This document shows, piece by piece, positions 24,171 through 32,259 of a stretch of 64,000 nucleotides of DNA (position 1 is its first letter; each line of letters opens with the position of its first letter). Under the pieces are notes generated by a model that saw nothing but the letters and a program-made list of their open reading frames with translations, was not told the DNA's origin and made no database searches. A program made the position numbers and the translations under genes. Origin of the DNA: JAICJC01 sp963709425 (GTDB lineage: Bacteria > Actinomycetota > Thermoleophilia > Gaiellales > JAICJC01); NCBI GenBank assembly GCA_963709425.1, contig CAVPWG010000001.1:248001-312000 (forward strand). The letters run 5' to 3'.

Positions 24171-25993
24171 TCGCCGGCCAGTACGAGCATTCCGAGCGTC
24201 CCAGGGCCGCCGTGTGTGCCGACGACGGCGCCGATCTCGCAGACGCGGTCGATCGAAGCCTCCGGCCGTGACCGGTGCACGATCTCGCGCAGGCGCTCGA
24301 GCCCGGCGGCGTCGTCGGCGTGCGCAAGTCCCACGCGCGCCACATGTCCGTCCGGAGCCGCGGCGCACAGGAACCGGTCGAACTCTCGCATCGCCGCTCC
24401 GCGGCCGAGGGCGCGCTTGTAGGGCTCGATGCGGCCCTCGCGGAGGGTCAGGAGCGGGCGCACGCCGAGCGCACCGCCGAGCACCTCCGACGTGCGCCCG
24501 ATCCGACCGCCGCGGCGCAGGTACTCGAGGGTGTCCACGTAGATCAACACCGACACGCGGTCGCGCGCAGCGGTGAACCAGGCGGTGACCTCGTCCATGT
24601 CCGTGCCGGCGTCGAGCAGGCGCTGGACACCCTGCGCCAGGAGCACCGTGCCGGCCGATACCGTGAGCCCGTCGAGGACGGTGACACGGCCGCCGGCCTC
24701 GGGAGTGTCGGCCGCGATCCGTGCCGCCTGCGCCGACGCCGAGACCTGCGACGAGACGGGCAGGACGAGGATGTGGGCGTAGTCGGTGAGCTCCTCGAAG
24801 ACGGCGGCATACACGCCCGGGGACGGGGCTGCGGTCGAAGGATGTGCACCGCCGGCGCGCAGGCGGTCGTAGAACGCGGCCGCATCGATGTCGACGCCGT
24901 CGCGGAACTGCTCGTCACCGAAGCGGACGGTGAGCGGCACGGAGCGCCAGGTCGGGTGCTCGCCGCCGGGATCGGGCATGTCAGCCGTCGAGTCGAGCAC
25001 GATGGCGGTGTTCTCGGCGGTCATCCGCCCGTCGCTCGAGCGGCCGCCCGGAATCGCTCGCAGGTGCCGCTCACCGGCCAGCCGGCGCTCTCGCTCCTCG
25101 GTCTGGACGTGCATGTTGGCGATCGCCACGCGGTCGATGGCGCCCATGACCACCGCCACCGAGATCGCCTCGCCGGGATCGTCGGTGTGGACGTGCACCT
25201 TGACGAGCGGTGCCTCGCCGACCACGAGGAGGCAGTCCCCCATCTCCAACAGCGCCTGCTCGAGCGCCTCGCGGTCGACGTCCTCGCCCTCGACGAGAAA
25301 CGCCGTGCAGTAGCGGTACCGTGACGGCACGAGGTGCACCGCCTCCAGCCCGATCGGCCCAGCGATCGCCTCGATCGGAGCCTCGACGTCCTCGCCCCGC
25401 ATCCCTGCGAACGCGCCGCGGGCGAACTCGAGCAGCCCGGCGGCACCGGCATCGACGACGCCCGCGTCGCGCAGCACATCGAGCATCCCCTGGGTGCGAA
25501 CCACCGATGCCTCGCCCTCGGCGAGGATCGCCGCGACGGCTTCCTCGAGCGGGCGGTCGGCGACTCGCTCCGCCGCATCGGCCATCTCGCGGATGACCGT
25601 CAGCATCGTGCCCTCGATCGGCTGCTGCACCGGCCTGTAGGCCGCTTCCGTCGCGGCGCGAAGCGCGCGTGCAAGCGTCTTCGTGTCGATCCCCCGGGAG
25701 CCGCCGACGACCCCGGCGAAGCCGCCGACGATCTGGCTCAGGATGGCGCCGGAGTTCCCGCTGGCGCCACGCAGCGCCGCGCGGGTCGCCGCTGCGGCGA
25801 GTGCCGGCCGGGTGTCCGCCGGGTCGGACTCGAGCCCGAGCGCCAGCTCGCGGGCGGTCTCCGCCAGATTCGTGCCCGTGTCGCCATCCGGGACCGGGTA
25901 GACGTTCAGGTCGTTCAGGCGCCCGCGGCTCGACTCGACCGCGGCAGCGCCCCCCCTCGCCATCGCGAGGGCGATGCGACGGGCCTCGGTCAC
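24167..25993 (-). CDS. Fused FakA-like kinase (DAK2 domain) and DegV fatty-acid-binding protein
   Basis: Fatty-acid kinase normally consists of the ATP-binding FakA and a separate FakB (DegV) that holds the fatty acid. This 608-residue chain joins them. Residues 1 to about 190 are a DhaL/DAK2 domain with NVYPVPDGDTGTNL at 30-43 and GASGNSGAILSQ. About 195-315 is the FakA middle domain (RYCTAFLVEGEDV, VHVHTDDPGEAI). From about 330 it is a DegV domain (IVLDSTADMP, STAAPSPGVYAAVFEEL, GTVLLAQGVQ, GTHGGPGTLGM). The FakA C-terminal domain appears to be missing. The GTG start overlaps the Asp23-family gene (GTGA). Phosphorylation of exogenous fatty acids is inferred. Confidence 0.9.
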   Translation of the reverse strand: MTEARRIALAMARGGAAAVESSRGRLNDLNVYPVPDGDTGTNLAETARELALGLESDPADTRPALAAAATRAALRGASGNSGAILSQIVGGFAGVVGGSRGIDTKTLARALRAATEAAYRPVQQPIEGTMLTVIREMADAAERVADRPLEEAVAAILAEGEASVVRTQGMLDVLRDAGVVDAGAAGLLEFARGAFAGMRGEDVEAPIEAIAGPIGLEAVHLVPSRYRYCTAFLVEGEDVDREALEQALLEMGDCLLVVGEAPLVKVHVHTDDPGEAISVAVVMGAIDRVAIANMHVQTEERERRLAGERHLRAIPGGRSSDGRMTAENTAIVLDSTADMPDPGGEHPTWRSVPLTVRFGDEQFRDGVDIDAAAFYDRLRAGGAHPSTAAPSPGVYAAVFEELTDYAHILVLPVSSQVSASAQAARIAADTPEAGGRVTVLDGLTVSAGTVLLAQGVQRLLDAGTDMDEVTAWFTAARDRVSVLIYVDTLEYLRRGGRIGRTSEVLGGALGVRPLLTLREGRIEPYKRALGRGAAMREFDRFLCAAAPDGHVARVGLAHADDAAGLERLREIVHRSRPEASIDRVCEIGAVVGTHGGPGTLGMLVLAGE

Positions 25994-26358
25994 GGCGTCC
26001 GCTTGACGCCCTGGATGTGGATCTGGAGCGACTGGACCGGCATCTGCGTGAGCTTCTCTACCTGATACTGCACCCTCGAGCGGACGTTTGCCGCGATGTC
26101 GGCCAGATTCAGCCCGAACTCGACGACGACGTACAGATCGATCGACAGCCCGGCGCCGTTTCGGCGCACGCTCACGCCCTGGGTCAGGCGGTCGCGGGTC
26201 AGGAGGCGGGCCACGCCCTGCGTGAGACTGGTGGCCGCCATCCCGACGACGCCGTAGCACTCGAGCACCGTCAGGCCCACGACGTGGGCGACTGCTTCGT
26301 TCGTGACCGTGACGGCCCCGCCCACGGCCGTCGCGCCGCGTGCGTGCGCATGCCCCAT
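25990..26358 (-). CDS. Asp23/Gls24 family envelope stress protein
   Basis: A 122-residue protein of the Asp23 (alkaline shock protein) family, often encoded just ahead of the DAK2/FakA gene and linked to the cell envelope. The conserved core reads VTNEAVAHVVGLTVLECYGVVGMA, then LTQGVSVRRNGAGLSIDLYVVVEFGLNLADIAANV and VQYQVEKLTQMPVQSLQIHIQGV. The gene starts the asp23-fak/degV-recG series, with a GTGA overlap to the next gene, and is divergent from rpmB. Confidence 0.92.
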   Translation of the reverse strand: MGHAHARGATAVGGAVTVTNEAVAHVVGLTVLECYGVVGMAATSLTQGVARLLTRDRLTQGVSVRRNGAGLSIDLYVVVEFGLNLADIAANVRSRVQYQVEKLTQMPVQSLQIHIQGVKRTP

Positions 26359-26422
26359 CGCAGTTCAGACGTTCCGCCGCGGGCGGAGGTTGCGACAACC
26401 CGCAGGTAGCAGCGGGCGTTCG

Positions 26423-26466
26423 GGGCCCTTGAGGAGAGGGCCCGCGCGGAACCTGGGTTCCCCGCG
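26423..26466 (+). repeat. Palindromic repeat, copy A, upstream of rpmB
   Basis: Two adjoining inverted repeats: GGGCCC with a 9-base loop, then CGCGGAACC/GGTTCC-CCGCG. The order TTGAGGAG, a G-run, CGCG, GAACC, TGGGTTC, CCCGCG is closely matched at 54548-54588 in the same orientation. This copy lies in the 129-base divergent region between the Asp23-family gene and rpmB, just upstream of the rpmB -10 box. It might act as a terminator, an attenuating structure or a dispersed repeat. Confidence 0.55.
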
Positions 26467-26473
26467 ATCCCGC

Positions 26474-26479
26474 TATACT
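26474..26479 (+). promoter_or_regulatory. Probable -10 box of a leaderless rpmB mRNA
   Basis: TATACT, close to the consensus -10, ends eight bases before the rpmB GTG with no room for a Shine-Dalgarno site. A -35 box is not obvious; the palindromic repeat copy A occupies that region. Confidence 0.5.
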
Positions 26480-26487
26480 CCGCCGCC

Positions 26488-26679
26488 GTGTCCAGAGTGT
26501 GCGTGATCTGTAGCAAGCATCCCGGTTCGGGGAACAACCGCAGCCACTCGATGGTCGCGACGAAGCGCCGCTTCGACGTGAACCTGCAGCGGATCCGCAT
26601 CCTCATGGACGGCGCGCCCGTCCGCGCCTACGTCTGCACTCGCTGCCTGAAGAGCGGCCGGGTGCAGAAGGCCGTGTGA
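26488..26679 (+). CDS. rpmB: 50S ribosomal protein L28
   Basis: Ribosomal protein L28, 63 residues. It opens VSRVCVICSKHPGSGNNRSHS and contains KRRFDVNLQRIRI and VCTRCLKSG. The cysteine pairs CVIC and CTRC form a zinc-binding site, so this is the zinc (C+) version. The GTG start directly follows a TATACT box. It overlaps pdxH by 4 bases. Confidence 0.97.
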   Translation: MSRVCVICSKHPGSGNNRSHSMVATKRRFDVNLQRIRILMDGAPVRAYVCTRCLKSGRVQKAV

Positions 26680-27269
26680 CGGCGCTTCGGCGCTCGGATC
26701 TCGACCCCGACCCCGTGCGGCAGCTGGAACGCTGGCGGAGCGCTGCCGCCGAGGCCGGCGTGGACACCACCGTCGCCGTCCTCGCAACCGCCGCGCCCAA
26801 TGGACAGCCGTCGGCGCGCATGGTGCTCGTGAAGGCCATCGAGGAGGGCGCGTTTCGCTTCTTCACCAACTACGAGAGCCGCAAGGCGGGCGAGCTCGCA
26901 GCGAACCCGCTGGCCGCGCTGCTCTTCCACTGGCCCGGCCGCCAGGCGCGAATCGAGGGCGTGGCGGAGCGCCTCTCCGAGGCCGAGTCGGACGCCTACT
27001 TCGCCGCCCGGCCGCCGGGCAGCCGCCTGAGCGCCGCGGTGTCGCCGCAGAGCCGTCCGGTGGCGTCGCGAGCGGAGCTCGAGGCAGCGGTCGAACAGCT
27101 GCGTGAGCGGTATCGCGACGGCGCCGTGCCCCGCCCGGCAACCTGGGGCGGGTACCGGATCGAGCCGCATGTGTACGAGTTCTGGCAGCACGACCGCCAC
27201 CGCTTGCACGACCGCTTTCGCTACACGAGCGCCGACGGTGGCTGGGCCGTCGAGCGGCTCGGCCCCTGA
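26676..27269 (+). CDS. pdxH: Pyridoxine/pyridoxamine 5'-phosphate oxidase
   Basis: PdxH uses FMN and oxygen to make pyridoxal 5'-phosphate. The 197-residue protein shows RMVLVKAIEEGAFRFFTNYESRKAGEL (FMN and substrate contacts), ALLFHWPGRQARIEG, YFAARPPGSRLSAAVSPQSRPV and the ending TWGGYRIEPHVYEFWQ...RLHDRFRY. The GTG start shares bases with the rpmB stop. The last 49 bases overlap the end of the SDR gene on the opposite strand. Confidence 0.95.
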   Translation: MTALRRSDLDPDPVRQLERWRSAAAEAGVDTTVAVLATAAPNGQPSARMVLVKAIEEGAFRFFTNYESRKAGELAANPLAALLFHWPGRQARIEGVAERLSEAESDAYFAARPPGSRLSAAVSPQSRPVASRAELEAAVEQLRERYRDGAVPRPATWGGYRIEPHVYEFWQHDRHRLHDRFRYTSADGGWAVERLGP

Positions 27270-28066
27270 AGCACCTCGTGCACGCCTCTGAGAGGCGTCG
27301 CAAGGAACGATCGTGCCAGGCCGCAGTCGAGGCGGCAGTCGAGCGGCCGCCGTGACCCGATGTCGGCCGACCGGGCGCCTCGCACGAGCGCCGGATCGCG
27401 CCCGTTCGCCGCGGCCACGAGCCGGGCGAGCTCGTACCGGGACACCGGGTCGGAGCCGGCGACGTGCAGCGGTCCGGAGTGCTCGTGATCGGCCAGCTCG
27501 AGGAGCGCCTCGGCCAGGTCTCCGACGGCGACGGGGCAGCGGAGCTCGTCGGTGAAGAACGCCATGTCGGTCCCGCCGTCGAGGGCGGCGAGCGCCAGGC
27601 GCTCGTGCCCCGAAGGCCGCTCTCCGCCGTAGATCAGGGACGTCCGGACGACCGCCGCGGCCGGGTGCGCCTCCAGCACGCCCGCCTCGGCCACGGCCTT
27701 CGAGCGCCCGTAGTCGGTGATCGGATCCAGCGGGTCGGCCTCGACGTACGGCCTGCCGGCGTCGCCCCCGAACACGACGTCGGTCGAGACGTGGATCAAG
27801 CGCGCGCCGGCCGAGGCCGCAGCGACCGCGACGTTTCGGGCACCGTCGACGTTGGTCGCCCACGAGCCGGCGCCCTCGCGGGCGTACGCGGTGTGGATCA
27901 CGCACTCAGGTCGGAGCTGGGCGATGAGCCCGGCGACGGCAACGGCGTCTCGCACGTCCAGCCGCACCTCGCCGTCGGCTCGGTGGACGGTGCCCACCGA
28001 GTCCGGCCGCCGCATGAGGATCTCGCGGCCGAGATACCCCGAGCCGCCCGTCACGAGCAAGCCCAT
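27221..28066 (-). CDS. RfbD-like SDR protein (dTDP-4-dehydrorhamnose reductase family)
   Basis: A 281-residue extended short-chain dehydrogenase with the NAD(P)-binding GGSGYLG at the start, STDVVFGG, the YGRSK active-site pair (Tyr and Lys), RTSLIYG and VGDLAEALLELADH. These match the RfbD branch that reduces dTDP-4-keto-rhamnose, but no other rhamnose genes are nearby, so the substrate is open. It ends 49 bases inside pdxH on the other strand and lies downstream of ribH by 7 bases. Confidence 0.82.
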   Translation of the reverse strand: MGLLVTGGSGYLGREILMRRPDSVGTVHRADGEVRLDVRDAVAVAGLIAQLRPECVIHTAYAREGAGSWATNVDGARNVAVAAASAGARLIHVSTDVVFGGDAGRPYVEADPLDPITDYGRSKAVAEAGVLEAHPAAAVVRTSLIYGGERPSGHERLALAALDGGTDMAFFTDELRCPVAVGDLAEALLELADHEHSGPLHVAGSDPVSRYELARLVAAANGRDPALVRGARSADIGSRRPLDCRLDCGLARSFLATPLRGVHEVLQGPSRSTAQPPSALV

Positions 28067-28073
28067 CGGTGGC

Positions 28074-28544
28074 CTAACGCCGGCCGCCGCTCGGAAGCGC
28101 GCGCAGGAGGCCGGCCATCTCGAGCGCGGCGTCGGCGGCGTCGGCGCCCTTGTTGCCGTCCGCGCCGCCGGAGCGCTCGAGCGCCTGCTCCATCGTGTCG
28201 CACGTGAGGAGCCCGAAGCTGACCGGAACGCCCGTGTCGAGCGCCGCCTGGATCACGCCCCGGGAGGCCTCGGTGCAGACGTACTCGAAGTGTGGTGTAC
28301 CGCCGCGTACCACGCAGCCGAGCGCGATCACCGCCTGGTGGTCCCCGGCCTCGGCCAGCCGCCTGCAGGCGAGCGGCAGCTCCCACGCCCCGGGCACCAG
28401 CACGACCGTGATGCGGCCGGCGCCGATGCCGCGCTCCAGGAGGCGCGCGACAGCGCCGTCGAGGAGCCGCTGGACGACATCGGCGTTGTACCTGGACGCG
28501 ACGACGGCGATGTCGTCGTCCAGCGGCGCGGCCCTCGACCTCAT
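28074..28544 (-). CDS. ribH: 6,7-dimethyl-8-ribityllumazine synthase
   Basis: RibH joins the ribityl-pyrimidine and dihydroxybutanone phosphate in the last-but-one step of riboflavin synthesis. The 156-residue protein has ASRYNADVVQRLLDGA, VPGAWELPLACRRL, ALGCVVRGGTPHFEYVC and PVSFGLLTCDTMEQALERSGG with NKG. It ends the ribD-ribE-ribBA-ribH series. The ATG has AAGG five bases upstream. Confidence 0.97.
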   Translation of the reverse strand: MRSRAAPLDDDIAVVASRYNADVVQRLLDGAVARLLERGIGAGRITVVLVPGAWELPLACRRLAEAGDHQAVIALGCVVRGGTPHFEYVCTEASRGVIQAALDTGVPVSFGLLTCDTMEQALERSGGADGNKGADAADAALEMAGLLRALPSGGRR

Positions 28545-28586
28545 GGCAGCCTTCGGGCACCGTGAGGGTCCCGGGTCCCGCGTCGC

Positions 28587-29861
28587 TCATGTCTCGTCCA
28601 ACCGCAGGCCCTGATGCCGGATCGTGTGGCCCATCCGCTCACGCTTCGTGCGCAGGTAGCGCTCGTTCTCGGCGGTGGGCTCGGCCTCGATGGGAAGCTG
28701 CTCGGTGATGACGAGCCCGTAGCCCTCGAGGCCGAGGATCTTCTTGGGGTTGTTGGTGAGGACCCGAAGCGACGTCAGCCCGAGGTCGGCCAGGATCTGG
28801 TACCCCACGCCGTAGTCGCGCGAGTCGACCGGCAGCCCGAGCGCCAGGTTCGCATCGACGGTGTCGAGGCCCTGCTCCTGGAGCTCGTAGGCCCGCAGCT
28901 TGTTGAGCAGTCCGATGCCGCGCCCCTCCTGCGAGAGGTAGAGCAGGACGCCCCTGCCCTCGGCCGCGATCTGCGCGATCGCGCTCTCGAGCTGCTCGCC
29001 GCAGTCGCACCGAAGCGAGTGGAACACGTCGCCCGTGAGGCATTCCGAGTGGACGCGCACGAGGACATCGGCCGCCCCGTCGACGTCGCCCATGACGAGC
29101 GCGACGTGCTGCTGGCCGTCGATCATCGACCGGTACCCGTGGGCGACGAACTCGCCGAACCGGGTCGGCATCGCCGCCGAGGCGATCCGCTCAACAAGCT
29201 TCTCGTTTCGATGCCGGTGGGCGACGAGGTCGGCCACCGTGATCATCGAGAGCCCGTGCCGCGCGCAGTACCCGACGAGATCGGGCACCCGGGCCATGCT
29301 GCCGTCGTCGTTCATGATCTCGCAGATCACCCCGGCGGGCTGGAGCCCGGCGAGCCGCGCCAGGTCGACCGACGCCTCGGTCTGGCCGGTGCGCTCGAGG
29401 ACGCCGAACGGGCGCGCGCGAAGCGGGAAGACGTGGCCCGGCTGAACGAGCTCCGCCGGCTCGGCCGTCGGATTGATCGCGACCTGGATGGTATGCGCCC
29501 GATCGGCCGCCGAGACGCCCGTCGAGACGCCGTCGCGCGCCTCGATCGACACGGTGAACGCCGTCCCGAGCGGCGCCTCGTTGTGGCGCGCCATCTGCTC
29601 GAGGCCCAGCTCCTCGATCCGCTCCGGCGTGAGCGACAGGCAGATGATCCCACGCCCGTGGGTCGCCATGAAGTTGATCGCCTCGGGCGTGACGTGCTGC
29701 GCGGCCATCACGAGGTCGCCCTCGTTCTCGCGGTCGGGCGAGTCGACGACCACCACCATGCGCCCCTCGCGGATGTCCTCGATGGCCTGGTCGATCGGCG
29801 CAAACGGCCACTCCCCGCCGAGCTCGGGATACGCGTCGAGATACTCTGCGCGACTGCTCAT
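28587..29861 (-). CDS. ribBA: Bifunctional DHBP synthase / GTP cyclohydrolase II
   Basis: This protein supplies both precursors of riboflavin. The N-terminal half (about residues 25-225) is 3,4-dihydroxy-2-butanone 4-phosphate synthase, with DRENEGDLVMAA, THGRGIICLSL and ARDGVSTGVSAADRA. The C-terminal half is GTP cyclohydrolase II with the zinc site HSECLTGDVFHSLRCDCG, LYLSQEGRGIGLLNKLRAY and RDYGVGYQIL. The 424-residue length is standard. The ATGA overlap with ribE shows coupling. Confidence 0.98.
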   Translation of the reverse strand: MSSRAEYLDAYPELGGEWPFAPIDQAIEDIREGRMVVVVDSPDRENEGDLVMAAQHVTPEAINFMATHGRGIICLSLTPERIEELGLEQMARHNEAPLGTAFTVSIEARDGVSTGVSAADRAHTIQVAINPTAEPAELVQPGHVFPLRARPFGVLERTGQTEASVDLARLAGLQPAGVICEIMNDDGSMARVPDLVGYCARHGLSMITVADLVAHRHRNEKLVERIASAAMPTRFGEFVAHGYRSMIDGQQHVALVMGDVDGAADVLVRVHSECLTGDVFHSLRCDCGEQLESAIAQIAAEGRGVLLYLSQEGRGIGLLNKLRAYELQEQGLDTVDANLALGLPVDSRDYGVGYQILADLGLTSLRVLTNNPKKILGLEGYGLVITEQLPIEAEPTAENERYLRTKRERMGHTIRHQGLRLDET

Positions 29862-30475
29862 GGGGTCGCCGCCGATCGTAGCAGAGCCCCTGGAAATGCC
29901 AGCTTTTCGACGTACTTGGCAAGCACGTCGGCCTCGAGGTTGACGCGATCTCCCGGCCCCAGCTCGCCGAGGGTGGTGACCGCCAGCGTGTGCGGGACAA
30001 GCGCGACCGAGAAGCTCGAGTCATCGAGGCCCGTGATCGTGAGCCCGACGCCCGCCACGCACACTGAGCCCTTCTCGATGGCGTAGCGCATGATCTCGGG
30101 CGGGGCCGAGAACGTGAAGTTGCGGGCGTCGCCCTCCGGCTCGATGTGCGCGACCTCGCCGACGCCGTCGACGTGTCCCTGCACCCAGTGGCCGCCCATC
30201 GGGTCGCCCACGCGAAGGGCCGGCTCGAGGTTCACACGGTCGCCGGCCGCGAGCCCGCCGAGCGTCGTCCGCCGCAGCGTCTCGGCGACGGCGTTGAACG
30301 CGAGAATCGGGCCGTCCCCGCGGGCGACCGTGAGACAGCAGCCGTCGACGGCCACGGAGTCGCCGGTGCGGGCGCCGGCGGCGATCGCCGGCGCCTCGAC
30401 GGCGAGGTCGACGCCGCCGCCGGACGGCTCGCACGACCGTATCCGCCCTGACTCGATGATGATGCCCGTGAACAT
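29858..30475 (-). CDS. ribE: Riboflavin synthase alpha chain
   Basis: RibE dismutates two lumazines into riboflavin and a pyrimidine. The 205-residue protein has two lumazine-binding barrels: the first starts MFTGIIIESGRI with DGCCLTV, the second has GDPMGGHWVQGHVDGVGEV and GVGLTITG. It abuts ribD (ribD stop at 30476) and overlaps ribBA by 4 bases. Confidence 0.97.
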   Translation of the reverse strand: MFTGIIIESGRIRSCEPSGGGVDLAVEAPAIAAGARTGDSVAVDGCCLTVARGDGPILAFNAVAETLRRTTLGGLAAGDRVNLEPALRVGDPMGGHWVQGHVDGVGEVAHIEPEGDARNFTFSAPPEIMRYAIEKGSVCVAGVGLTITGLDDSSFSVALVPHTLAVTTLGELGPGDRVNLEADVLAKYVEKLAFPGALLRSAATP

Positions 30476-31537
30476 CTACGGCTCCTGGATCTCGAAGATC
30501 CTCAGCATATCCGGGCCGACACACCGCTCCAGCACCGCCTCCGGCAGCGCGACCTGCCTCGTGAAGAGGCCGGGTCCCGGGCCCAGCTCCACCGGCGCCT
30601 GGAAGACGGCGACGCGATCCACGAGGCCCTGGTCAAGGAGGGCGGTGGCCACGGTCGCGCCTCCCTCGAGCAGAGCCCACGCGATGCGGCGCCGGCCCAG
30701 CTCGGCGAGCGCGTCGGCCGGATCGGCGCATGTCAGCACCTCGACATCGGGCGCCGAGACCCCGTCGGAGCCCGGGGCGCGGACGAGCATGACCGGCGCC
30801 TCCGGCGATGCGGTCTGGACGAGGCGCGAGGTCGCCGGCAGCCGGCCGCGCCGGTCGAGCACGACGCGGAGCGGCTGCCGCTCGGCCGGCGGATCGCAGT
30901 CGCGCGCGGTGAGGAGCGGGTCATCGGCGATCGCGGTGCCGCTCCCGATCACCACGGCGCCCGCCGCTGCGCGCATCTCGTGGACCCGAGCACGGCTCGC
31001 CTCGGAGCTGATCCATCTCGGCACGTCGACCTCCGAGGCGGTGCGGCCGTCGGCGCTCACCGCCGCCTTGTAGGTGACGTGCGGGCGACCGCGGAGCGAC
31101 AGGGTCAGCCACCCCGCGTTCGCGCGCCGCGCCGCCCGCTCGGGGTCGCCTTCGGCGATGTCCACCACGACTCCAGCGTCGCGCATGCGGGCCGCGCCGG
31201 CGCCGGCGACCTTGTCGGTGGGGTCGATCATCGCCGAGACGACCCGCCGCACGCCTGCGGCGATGAGCGCATCCGCGCACGGCGGCGTGCGCCCGTGATG
31301 GCTGCACGGCTCGAGATTCGTATAGACGGTGGCGCCGGCCGCGTCGCCGGCCGCGTGGAGCGCCTCGATCTCGGCGTGGGCGCCGCCCGGCCGCCGGTGC
31401 CACCCCTCCCCGATCACGCTGCCGTCGCGCACCACAACCGACCCCACGACGGGGTTCGGAGCCGCGGTGCGGCGGCCGTGCTCGGCCAGCTCCAAGCAGC
31501 GGGCCAGATATGCGAGGTCGACGTCGGTCAGCGCCAC
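30476..31537 (-). CDS. ribD: Bifunctional riboflavin deaminase/reductase RibD
   Basis: RibD carries out the second and third steps of riboflavin synthesis. The N-terminal deaminase domain holds the zinc site HAEIEAL and NLEPCSHHGRTPPCADAL. The C-terminal reductase domain (from about residue 145) has VTYKAAVSADGRTA and VIGSGTAIADDPLLTAR, ending with a LLEGGATVATALLDQGLVD motif. 353 residues. The GTG at 31537 overlaps rpe by 10 bases. Confidence 0.97.
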   Translation of the reverse strand: MALTDVDLAYLARCLELAEHGRRTAAPNPVVGSVVVRDGSVIGEGWHRRPGGAHAEIEALHAAGDAAGATVYTNLEPCSHHGRTPPCADALIAAGVRRVVSAMIDPTDKVAGAGAARMRDAGVVVDIAEGDPERAARRANAGWLTLSLRGRPHVTYKAAVSADGRTASEVDVPRWISSEASRARVHEMRAAAGAVVIGSGTAIADDPLLTARDCDPPAERQPLRVVLDRRGRLPATSRLVQTASPEAPVMLVRAPGSDGVSAPDVEVLTCADPADALAELGRRRIAWALLEGGATVATALLDQGLVDRVAVFQAPVELGPGPGLFTRQVALPEAVLERCVGPDMLRIFEIQEP

Positions 31538-32223
31538 GCGACGGCGCCCGCGCCGGCCACGACATCCATGAGCTCGGTGTAGGCGTCCGCCGGGCTCGCG
31601 GCGTCGAAGACCGCCGAGCCGGCCACGAGGATGTTCGCGCCGGCCCGGTAGACGCCGGCAGCCGTGTCCCTGGCAACTCCGCCGTCCACCTCGACCGCGA
31701 CGCCGGGGCCGGCGAGGTCGCGCATCCGCGGGAGGCGGTCGAGCGTCGCCGGGATGAACGACTGTCCTCCCCAGCCGGGGTTCACGCTCATGCACAGGAG
31801 CACGTCGGCGTACTGGGCCGCCTCGGAGATCGCCTCGACGGGCGTCGCGGGGTTCAGCGTGAGGCCCGCCCGGCAGCCGAGCTCGGTGATCTGGTGGAGC
31901 GTGTAGTGCAGGTGCGGGCACGTCTCGACGTGCACGGTGATGCTGTCCGCCCCCGCGTCGGCGAACTGGGCGATGTGCCGCTCGGGCTGCTCGATCATCA
32001 GGTGGACGTCGGCAAAGGCGTCGTAGTCGTGGATGACGTCGGCGATGTCCGCCACCATCTTCGGCCCGAACGTGATGACCGGCACGAAATGGCCGTCCAT
32101 CACGTCGATGTGGATGACCTTGGCGCCGGCTGCCAGGACCTCGCTCACCTGCTCCCGGACCCTGCCGAAATCCGCTGAGAGGATCGACGGCGCGACCTCG
32201 ACCGTGGTGGGCCATTCCCGCAT
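31528..32223 (-). CDS. rpe: Ribulose-phosphate 3-epimerase
   Basis: Rpe interconverts ribulose 5-phosphate and xylulose 5-phosphate in the pentose phosphate pathway; ribulose 5-phosphate is also a riboflavin precursor, which suits its place before ribD. The TIM-barrel protein shows VAPSILSADFGRV, HIDVMDGHFVPVITFGP, DVHLMIEQPE, SVNPGWGGQSF and EVDGGVARDTA. I choose the ATG at 32223 (231 residues) over a GTG at 32232, because TACAGT lies seven bases before it. Confidence 0.96.
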   Translation of the reverse strand: MREWPTTVEVAPSILSADFGRVREQVSEVLAAGAKVIHIDVMDGHFVPVITFGPKMVADIADVIHDYDAFADVHLMIEQPERHIAQFADAGADSITVHVETCPHLHYTLHQITELGCRAGLTLNPATPVEAISEAAQYADVLLCMSVNPGWGGQSFIPATLDRLPRMRDLAGPGVAVEVDGGVARDTAAGVYRAGANILVAGSAVFDAASPADAYTELMDVVAGAGAVAWR

Positions 32224-32230
32224 CGCCGCC

Positions 32231-32236
32231 ACTGTA
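32231..32236 (-). promoter_or_regulatory. Probable -10 box for rpe and the rib genes
   Basis: TACAGT ends seven bases before the rpe ATG, in the short gap after rsmB. It would let rpe-ribDE-ribBA-ribH be transcribed independently of fmt-rsmB. No FMN riboswitch is present before ribD. Confidence 0.35.
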
Positions 32237-32259
32237 ATCGATGGTCCCGCCGCGATCGC

